DNA from: Poriferisodalis sp965215815
GTDB taxonomy: Bacteria; Actinomycetota; Acidimicrobiia; Acidimicrobiales; Poriferisodalaceae
Reading direction: 5' to 3'
Assembly: GCF_965215815.1 (NCBI RefSeq)
Contig: NZ_CBDCEO010000012.1
Coordinates: 186,001 to 250,000, forward strand
Length of the DNA stretch: 64,000 bases
Both the position numbers and the translations under genes were made by a program. Position 1 is the first letter of the stretch; every line of letters starts with the position of its first letter. Below are positions 58,242 to 64,000 of this stretch, piece after piece. The notes beneath the pieces were generated by a model that was not told the DNA's origin, ran no database searches, and saw nothing but the letters and a program-made list of their open reading frames with translations.

Positions 58242-58335
58242 AAGAACCGGGGCTGGCATGGCGATGTTCGGCGTTGCTTGACCGCTGCTGTCGTTGCTGT
58301 GGCCCGTCCCTCTGCCACGCACCACACTGGTGGCC

Positions 58336-59775
58336 ATGGTTGATGCGATGACACTGCAGGCGGGCGCGAACCAGCCGCCGCCGCTGGAGCCCTACGACCT
58401 GTTTGGGACCGACCCGGTGCTCGGCGCTGCAACGGAACGCGAGGGTGCCCTGCGCGAGGTGATGGCCTCGTTCGGCAAAGCGGTGGGCAGCCAAGAGGTG
58501 TTCGAGTGGGGCAGCTTGGCCAATCGACACTCGCCAGAGCTGGCGACCCACGACCGCTTCGGCAACCGCATCGACGAGGTGCGCTACCACCCGGCGTACC
58601 ACTCGTTGCTGGACATGTCGGTTTCAGCCGGCATCCACTGCATGCGCTATGAATCCCAGCCGGGCGACGGCGGGGTGGTCACGCGCAACGCGCTCATGTA
58701 CCTGATGAGCCAGGTCGAGGTCGGCCACGGCTGCCCGACCTCCATGACGTCGGCGGCGCTCGGCGCTCTGGAGCATCAGCCAGAGCTCGCCGCAACATGG
58801 CGACCTCGCTTGGTGTCGCGCAGCTACGACCCGCGCCTCGTCGAACCGTCGACCAAGGCGGGCTGCCTCGTCGGCATGGGCATGACCGAGCGGCAGGGCG
58901 GCTCTGACGTGCGGGCGAACACCACGGTCGCTGAACCGGTCGCCGCGACGGCCGCCGGTCTGGAGGACGCCCACAGTCTGAGGGGCCACAAGTGGTTCAC
59001 GTCAGCTCCGATGTGCGACGCCTTCTTGGTGCTGGCCCAGGCGCCCAAGGGGCTGTCGTGCTTCCTGGTGCCACGCGTGCTGCCCGATGGACAGCGCAAC
59101 GGGCTGCGGTTCATGCGGCTCAAGGACAAGCTCGGCAACCGGTCCAACGCATCGGGCGAACTGGAGTTCGAGGATGCGGTGGCGCAGATGTCCGGTGCTT
59201 TCGATCGTGCACCGACGGATCCCGACGAGGCCGCCTTCTCGCGGCTGGCGACCGCCGTGGGCAAGTACTGGCTGACGAAGCGCTCGAGCCCTGTTGTGCG
59301 CGAAGCGTTGGAGTGCGTGGGCGGCAACGGCTACGTCGAGGAGTCGATCCTGCCGCGCCTGTACCGGGAGGCCCCCCTCAACGCCATCTGGGAGGGCGCC
59401 GGCAACGTGATAGCGCTCGATGTGCTGCGGGCGATGGCCCGCTCACCCCACAGCGCCGAGGCATTCGCAGACCGGCTGGACTGTGCTCGCGGTTCCGACG
59501 CCACACTCGACCGTCACCTCGCCGGCCTCCGCAGGACCATGCTCGGCAACGATGTCGGTGGCTCCGGCACGAGACTTGAAGCAGGTGCGCGCCGTCTCGT
59601 CGAGCAGATGGCCCAATGCTGGGCAGCGTCGCTGCTCGTGCAGCACGGCGACCCAGCACTGGCCGACGCGTACGTCCAGTCCCGCCTCGCGGGCGACTGG
59701 GACAGTGAGCTCGGCACCCTCAACCCCACCGCCACCCTGCCCCACATCGCCGCCCGAGCCGTCCCGTCCCGCTGA
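58336..59775 (+). CDS. AidB-like acyl-CoA dehydrogenase with apparent internal deletion
   Basis: The 479-residue protein starts at ATG 58336. N- and C-terminal parts match AidB-type acyl-CoA dehydrogenases: MYLMSQVEVGHGCP, GMGMTERQGGSDVRANTT, HKWFTSAPMCDAF and, later, ALECVGGNGYVEESILPRLYREAPLNAIWEGAGNV. Between residues 283 and 285 (EFEDAVA|QMSGAFDRA) about 60-70 residues are missing. In the family this stretch holds the TRLD and HARHRSAFG segments with substrate/FAD contacts. The enzyme is therefore probably inactive or altered, although the frame is intact. Confidence 0.85.
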   Translation: MVDAMTLQAGANQPPPLEPYDLFGTDPVLGAATEREGALREVMASFGKAVGSQEVFEWGSLANRHSPELATHDRFGNRIDEVRYHPAYHSLLDMSVSAGIHCMRYESQPGDGGVVTRNALMYLMSQVEVGHGCPTSMTSAALGALEHQPELAATWRPRLVSRSYDPRLVEPSTKAGCLVGMGMTERQGGSDVRANTTVAEPVAATAAGLEDAHSLRGHKWFTSAPMCDAFLVLAQAPKGLSCFLVPRVLPDGQRNGLRFMRLKDKLGNRSNASGELEFEDAVAQMSGAFDRAPTDPDEAAFSRLATAVGKYWLTKRSSPVVREALECVGGNGYVEESILPRLYREAPLNAIWEGAGNVIALDVLRAMARSPHSAEAFADRLDCARGSDATLDRHLAGLRRTMLGNDVGGSGTRLEAGARRLVEQMAQCWAASLLVQHGDPALADAYVQSRLAGDWDSELGTLNPTATLPHIAARAVPSR

Positions 59776-59812
59776 CGCCCGCTTCGACGCTCGAGCCATG
59801 CAATCCTCTGGC

Positions 59813-60181
59813 ATGGCGACCTTCGACGATGTGCGGCTGCTCGGCATGCAACTGCCCGAGGTGACCGAGTCGACGTCGTACGGCACACCTGCGCTGAAAG
59901 TGCGCATGAAGCTGGTGTGCCGCATGTGGGGCGATCGCGAGCACAACCGCAACAACGTTCACGACACCGAGGTACTCGTGCTGTTCTGCGAGCTGGACAT
60001 GAAGCCGGTGCTCCTCGAGAACCATCCCGACGTGCTGTTCACGATGCCCCACTACGACGGCTACGGCGCGGTCCTCGTCCGACTGGCCGATGTCGAGCTC
60101 GATGACCTCGCCGACTGGATCGAGGAGAGCTACAGGCACCGAGCGCTCCCGACTCTCATCCACAAACTCGATGCCTCTTAG
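59813..60181 (+). CDS. MmcQ/YjbR family DNA-binding-like protein
   Basis: The 122-residue protein (MATFDDVRLLGMQLPEVTESTSYGTPALKVRMKLVCRMW...) has the MmcQ/YjbR-like pattern: LPEVTESTSYGTPALKV, LVLFCELDMKPVLLENHPDVLFTMPHYDGYGAVLVRL and the C-terminal DDLADWIEESYRHRALPTLI. The fold is CyaY-like, and the family's function is not established, although nucleic-acid binding has been suggested. ATG 59813 is preferred over ATG 59798 by family length. Confidence 0.78.
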   Translation: MATFDDVRLLGMQLPEVTESTSYGTPALKVRMKLVCRMWGDREHNRNNVHDTEVLVLFCELDMKPVLLENHPDVLFTMPHYDGYGAVLVRLADVELDDLADWIEESYRHRALPTLIHKLDAS

Positions 60182-60411
60182 CGATGTGCTGAACAATCTT
60201 CGGGCTCACCTATCCGAGGGCCAAGATCGCCGTTGAGGGCGTCGATCTGACTGCACGCCCCCGACCCGATCTCTCTGACCGTTGCGAGGTGTGCGGTTGC
60301 TGGAGAGACTGGCGAACTTGCCAGCCCTGAGGGCACAAGCGCCAGTCGCCGGTTGGCGGTCGCTAGCCGCTAGTCCTGGCGGTGAGTGGCCCGCTGGCGG
60401 GCTGTTGGTGG

Positions 60412-61809
60412 TTATGGGGGTGTTCGGTTTGGTGGGTGGAGTTCGTAGCGGTGGTTGGTGTGGTGGCGGTGTACTTGCCAGCCGTCGTCGTGGATGTGGT
60501 GGTGGCAGCGGTTGCACACGAGCACGAGGTTGTCGAGGTCGGTGCGTCCGCCGAGTTCCCAGGGGATGATGTGGTGCGCTTCGCAGTAGATCGGCGATTT
60601 GGCGCAGCCGACACAGCTTTGGTCGCGAAAGGCCAGTGCGGCTCGCTGGGCGTCGGTGGCGATGCGGCGGGTTCGGCCCATTGCCATGTCGCCGGTGGCT
60701 TGGTTGAACACGGCGGGCAGGATTTGTGCGTCGCAGGCGAGATGCACGAGTTCGCTGGTTGGGATGGGTGTGCCGTCGGCGAGGCGCGCCTTGGCGAGCT
60801 GCTGGTTGACGGTGTCGTAATCGGCGACGATCAGCAGCGAGGTGCCACCGCGCCGTGGGCGCCCCTTGGCGTCGGGCTCGAGCATCAGCTTGGCGATCGC
60901 GTCTGCGGTGCGCTGGTGGTGGCTCGGCCGATCGGTGGGGTCTTCGTCACGGTAAAGCTCGCGTTCTTTGGCCGCCACGATGGCGGAGATCTGTGCACCG
61001 GCGATCGGGTCGAAGTGGGCGTTGAGCACCGTCATGCCCGTCTCGGTTCTGGTGAACACTCGACCTGAGCGGTCCTGGCGCTGGCGTTCCAGCAACGACT
61101 TGCCGTCGTCGCCGTTTCGGTCGGCTTGGTGGCGGCGTACCGTGCGACGGAACTCGTCATAGCCCTGCCGCTGCGCAGCGGCCGCCAGATACTGCTCGTC
61201 GATGGGGTCCTCGGCGGCGGCGCGGGCGATCAGCTTTGCGTGCGCCGCGGGGATCGCACCGCTCGCCAGCGCCGCACGCGTCGCATCCAGAGCCTCGAGG
61301 CTCACGGCGAGGCGCACGTCGCTTCTCGCGCTGCGTCCTGACGCTGCGAGCTCCATCCGTGCGGCGCGCTCAGCAGCTGCGGTGTCATGGCGGCGGACGA
61401 TCTCGCCCAGCACGGCTGCCTTCATCGCCGCCAACGTCGACTCCGAACGGCCGATCACACCCAAACGACAACGCAGACCCTCATCAGACAACCCCGCCAC
61501 ATCCACAACACCCACGCACACACCGCCACCCGAACGACCACACGAACCCGAGGCAGGGATAGCAACAGCCGCGGAGGAACGGAGAGCCGGGGAAACAGGC
61601 GACCGGTCAGTGGCGACAACAGCGGGCGACAAGGTGGCGCCGGCAGACGACAAGTCAATAGCGGCAGCGGCGCCAGCCGATGGCCGGTCAGCAGCGGCAT
61701 CAGTGGGTGCCAGGTCAGCGGCAGCGGGCGGCGCCGCAGCTATTGCTGCACTCTCCACCGGCAGGTGGTGGCCGGTCCCGCTGGCAGCACTCGAACCGTC
61801 TCTCAACAT
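60412..61809 (-). CDS. DUF222 / HNH endonuclease (13E12-type repeat family)
   Basis: The 465-residue protein has a low-complexity Ala/Pro N-terminus and a DUF222 region (VGVVDVAGLSDEGLRCRLGVIGRSE ... LEALDATRAALASGAIPAAHAKLI). A C-terminal HNH nuclease follows: CVGCAKSPIYCEAHHIIPWELGGRTDLDNLVLVCNRCHHHIHDDGW, with Cys pairs and the HH/N/H residues intact. Such genes are a hallmark of actinobacteria and are often present in many copies, as in the mycobacterial 13E12 family. The Ala-rich prefix is atypical and may be an overcall of the start. Confidence 0.88.
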   Translation of the reverse strand: MLRDGSSAASGTGHHLPVESAAIAAAPPAAADLAPTDAAADRPSAGAAAAIDLSSAGATLSPAVVATDRSPVSPALRSSAAVAIPASGSCGRSGGGVCVGVVDVAGLSDEGLRCRLGVIGRSESTLAAMKAAVLGEIVRRHDTAAAERAARMELAASGRSARSDVRLAVSLEALDATRAALASGAIPAAHAKLIARAAAEDPIDEQYLAAAAQRQGYDEFRRTVRRHQADRNGDDGKSLLERQRQDRSGRVFTRTETGMTVLNAHFDPIAGAQISAIVAAKERELYRDEDPTDRPSHHQRTADAIAKLMLEPDAKGRPRRGGTSLLIVADYDTVNQQLAKARLADGTPIPTSELVHLACDAQILPAVFNQATGDMAMGRTRRIATDAQRAALAFRDQSCVGCAKSPIYCEAHHIIPWELGGRTDLDNLVLVCNRCHHHIHDDGWQVHRHHTNHRYELHPPNRTPP

Positions 61810-61957
61810 GAGAACAACCGTACGGAGGGGGTGTGACGGTCATGCTGTCGAGGTCGGCGGTCGAGTGCCTGCAACGCTCGTCCGCTGCTGCGACACAACC
61901 TGACTCGACACAGCCTGAGCGGCGGCTGGGGAATGCGGCACACGCATGCCGTTTGGG

Positions 61958-62534
61958 TTATTCCGGCCTCCAGCGGGCGTCTCGCGTTGTGCGGGGGTCT
62001 TCGCCGCTGAGCGCCTTGGCTTGTGCGGATTGGACCGCTGCCTCGATGACCATGCGCCCCCGATCGAGCAGCGCTTGGCTGCCGAGCACACGTTCGACAA
62101 TGGCGAGCACGTCGGCGGCCGAAGCGGCGCCGACTAGCTCGATGAGACGAACAAGATCGTCGAAATCAGTGCGTCGACCCGGCCATCGCCTTCATGGCCA
62201 GCAGATGTTCTGGGGACGCGGCAAGCACATGCAGCGCTGGGTGGTCGAAGACGACCCTCGCTGCTGTGTCGAGTGTCTTGGGCACGTAGCTGGCTGCTTG
62301 GTCGTTGAGCCACGTCGTAGGCCAGCCCCGTTCCCGAGCAACCTCCCGAACCACTTCGATGAGCGGCCCGTAGCCGTCCAGGATCACGCTGTCGATGTCG
62401 TGGCTGGCGCGTTCGGCGTCGTAGGCCAATGCCATGGCCGCACCGCCGACGACGTAGATCCTTGCCACAGCCCCGCGCTGATACAGGCGTTCGGCCACCT
62501 CGGCCAGAGCCTCAAGGAAGGCACTGCGGTCCAT
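61958..62534 (-). pseudogene. Nucleotidyltransferase (DUF6036/AbiEii-like), frameshifted near 62180
   Basis: From ATG 62534 the frame reads MDRSAFLEALAEVAERL...IYVVGGAAMALAYDAERASHDIDSVI, a nucleotidyltransferase motif GG...DxD. It goes as far as HLLAMKAMAGSTH-stop at 62166. In the next frame the sequence continues as GRRTDFDDLVRLIELVGAASAADVLAIVERVLG and on to a stop at 61958. The family continues exactly so (LLAMK...DDIRLLLELLG). One extra C around 62178-62183 explains the break. It is either a frameshifted gene or a sequencing error. Confidence 0.7.
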
Positions 62535-62559
62535 CGCTGTTCGTGGTGGAGGCGCCATC

Positions 62560-62964
62560 TCAGACCACGAGCAGCTCGCGAGCGGGCAGGAAGACGCGGC
62601 GGGCTTCAAATGCTGCGGGAGAGTGGACGATGGCTTCGACGCGAAAGAAGTCGAGATCTGGGCCCGGAAACCAGAACTCGTCGAGATAGCGGGCTTCGTC
62701 GAACACCCACTCAGGGGCGATGATGCCGTCATGCATGCAGCGATGCTCCACATGTGCGGCCAGGAATGCGTCCCAGCGCCGATCAATCGGCCCCGGCTCG
62801 TCGGCCACGAGTCTCAGCCGGGCGACTGGCGGCGTGTCCTCCCACACCAGCCCGAATTCATGGAGCACGATTCGCAACCGCATCTCGTCATCGCACCCAC
62901 GCAGTTGAACGACGAAGTCCTTCAGCAGCCGACTGACCGGCACGTCATCGCTGGCAAGCGCCAT
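62560..62964 (-). CDS. Partner protein of the nucleotidyltransferase, putative antitoxin/regulator type
   Basis: The 134-residue protein includes RWDAFLAAHVEHRCMHDGIIAPEWVFDEARYLDEFWFPGPDLDFFRVEAIVHSPAAFEARRVFLPARELL. In actinobacteria this block is usually the C-terminal half of a regulator encoded directly upstream of an AbiEii-like nucleotidyltransferase. Here the N-terminus (MALASDDVPVSRLLKDFVVQLRG) is short and lacks a clear helix-turn-helix. It lies 25 bases upstream of the frameshifted nucleotidyltransferase. The pairing resembles a toxin-antitoxin module; the role is inferred. Confidence 0.6.
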   Translation of the reverse strand: MALASDDVPVSRLLKDFVVQLRGCDDEMRLRIVLHEFGLVWEDTPPVARLRLVADEPGPIDRRWDAFLAAHVEHRCMHDGIIAPEWVFDEARYLDEFWFPGPDLDFFRVEAIVHSPAAFEARRVFLPARELLVV

Positions 62965-62988
62965 CCTCTCGACGGTACCGCCCGACGG

Positions 62989-63456
62989 CTACTCCTCGAC
63001 GAGACGGGCGGGAAAGCCGCCTTTCGAGATCGGCCCCCAGCTCTCGATGTTCAGACGCAGCAGCACCTTGTCCTGGCGAGTCATCGCAGCCCTGTAGTCG
63101 TCCCAGTCTGAATGCTCGCCGCTGATCACGCGGAAATACTCGACGAGCCCTTCCATCGCATCGGGCATGTCGACCACCTCGCCACGGCACTCAAGCTGCA
63201 CCCACTCGCCAGCCCACGCATCCGACATGACAACCACCCAGGCTTGCTCGTTGCGACGCAGATTGAGCGACTTGGCTCGCTCGGGGTAGCTGCTGACGAG
63301 CACGGCATCGCCCTGCTCGTCGAGGCCCATGGTGACCAGCGATGCCTGCGGACGGCCATCGCACCGCAGCGTGAGCAGGACCCCGTGGTTCCGCTTGCGC
63401 ACGAAGGCCTGCATTTCTCCACGCTCGACGATTCGGTCGGTCGCGATTGACACCAT
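62989..63456 (-). CDS. PPOX-class F420-dependent oxidoreductase-like protein
   Basis: The 155-residue protein (start ATG 63456, preceded by GGAGGGTGAG) has a pyridoxamine-oxidase-like split-barrel pattern: MQAFVRKRNHGVLLTLRCDGRPQASLVTMGLDEQGDAVLVSSY, RAKSLNLRRNEQAWVVVM, GEWVQLECRGEVVDMP and LRLNIESWGPISKGGFPARLV. Actinobacterial members use F420 or a flavin to reduce unsaturated substrates. It diverges from the CoA-transferase gene at 63617. Confidence 0.83.
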   Translation of the reverse strand: MVSIATDRIVERGEMQAFVRKRNHGVLLTLRCDGRPQASLVTMGLDEQGDAVLVSSYPERAKSLNLRRNEQAWVVVMSDAWAGEWVQLECRGEVVDMPDAMEGLVEYFRVISGEHSDWDDYRAAMTRQDKVLLRLNIESWGPISKGGFPARLVEE

Positions 63457-63616
63457 CTCACCCTCCCCGGGCCATCCCACTAGCTCGGGCAGTCTCGCCG
63501 TTCGGCACACCGTTGGGCGGCTCGCGGTGCCGGTGGTTCGCATGAATCGCCCGAACAGGGAAGAATCGGCATCGGGCCGCGCTTCGTGCCGGCACAGACG
63601 AGGGGTGAACCACACA

Positions 63617-64000
63617 ATGTTGCAGCACTACCGGGTCTTGGATCTCTGCGAGGGAATCAGCCAGTTTGCGGGCTACCTGCTTGCCAGCCTGGGAGCTGAG
63701 GTGATCGCAGTTGAGCCGCCCGGTGGCGTGCGCAGCCGCCACTTGGGTCCATTCGTCGACGACGAGCCGGATCCGGAACGCTCGCTGGGCCACTGGGCCT
63801 ACAACCAGGGCAAGCAGAGCGTCGTTGCCGATCTGACCACTGCAGAGGGCCGGCAAATTCTGCTGGAGCTTGTTAGCGGCTCGGACGCGCTCATCGAAGA
63901 CGCGCCGGTCGGCCACATGTCTGCACTGGGTCTCGGCTATGACGAGCTCTACGCCGTCAATCCCGCCATCGTCCATGCGTCCGTGACGCCGTACGGCTCG
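63617..64000 (+). CDS. CaiB/BaiF family (class III) CoA transferase, N-terminal part
   Basis: The frame runs from ATG 63617 past the window edge, giving 128 residues. It starts MLQHYRVLDLCEGISQFAGYLLASLGAEVIAVEPPGG, the usual N-terminus of class III CoA transferases, and continues RSLGHWAYNQGKQSVVADLTTAEGRQILLELV and HASVTPYG. The catalytic Asp lies beyond the window. It would transfer CoA between carboxylic acids, with unknown substrate. Confidence 0.85.
   Translation, partial: MLQHYRVLDLCEGISQFAGYLLASLGAEVIAVEPPGGVRSRHLGPFVDDEPDPERSLGHWAYNQGKQSVVADLTTAEGRQILLELVSGSDALIEDAPVGHMSALGLGYDELYAVNPAIVHASVTPYGS

Noticed and set aside
1..64000. tRNA, rRNA, CRISPR arrays and prophage attachment sites
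   Set aside because: None was recognised on reading. A covariance-model search (tRNAscan, Rfam) would be decisive and could not be run.

Overview
The window is high-GC, gene-dense bacterial chromosome. It encodes a mycothiol synthase (mshD), menaquinone genes (menA, menG), an F420/flavin pyridoxamine-oxidase-like protein, a DUF222/HNH endonuclease, two cytochromes P450 and several acyl-CoA enzymes. Together these point to an actinobacterium, probably of the Acidimicrobiia type; the lineage is inferred from gene content only. I saw no rRNA, tRNA or CRISPR array.

Layout. 1-7149: the end of a dimethylformamidase-like gene, an SDR protein, a molybdate importer (modABC, minus strand) and a metallo-beta-lactamase-fold hydrolase. 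7261-12657: a solitary type IIG-like restriction-modification gene, visibly poorer in GC, then a DUF418 membrane protein and a zinc alcohol dehydrogenase. 12829-19817: an AhpD-like gene with an in-frame UGA followed by a SECIS-like hairpin, then menA, a YbaK-like deacylase, menG, mshD, rlmN, nth and a CitE-like lyase. 19837-23965: an accessory stretch with a Fic protein, IS3 and protease remnants and a DUF4143 ATPase. 24219-29631: hisD-C-B-H-A-F. 29710-40071: an acyl-CoA synthetase, a hydrolase, a GroES-like protein, trpEG fusion, ygfZ-like gene, trpF, trpB, trpA, a cytochrome c and a FabZ-like dehydratase. 40206-41849: decayed small genes and a DUF433 gene carrying a perfect 156-bp tandem duplication. 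41984-49802: SDR, hydrolase, amidotransferase, two P450s and two glutamine-synthetase-like genes. 49893-57563: a branched-chain-amino-acid-type ABC importer with a LivM-LivG fusion, a PaaA/PaaC-like protein, two hotdog dehydratases and an enoyl-CoA hydratase. 57678-64000: an acyl-CoA dehydrogenase with an apparent internal deletion, an HNH endonuclease, a frameshifted nucleotidyltransferase pair, a PPOX protein and the start of a CoA transferase.

Two observations stand out. First, the AhpD-like gene at 12829-13425 looks like a selenoprotein with a CxxU centre. Second, the gaps inside operons are repeatedly tiled by very short ORFs joined head to tail through ATGA or GTGA overlaps. This occurs at menA-ybaK, hisC-hisB, hisB-hisH, hisA-hisF, groES-like-trpEG, trpB-trpA and maoC-ech. 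Of the eight same-strand gaps I found where the upstream stop is itself ATGA or GTGA, seven are bridged exactly to the next start codon. This suggests a translational coupling or re-initiation device, although chance in GC-rich DNA has to be excluded by computation.

Short tandem duplications inside genes or at their starts also recur (rlmN, hisF, trpB, the alpha/beta hydrolase, the ABC binding protein, the DUF433 gene).
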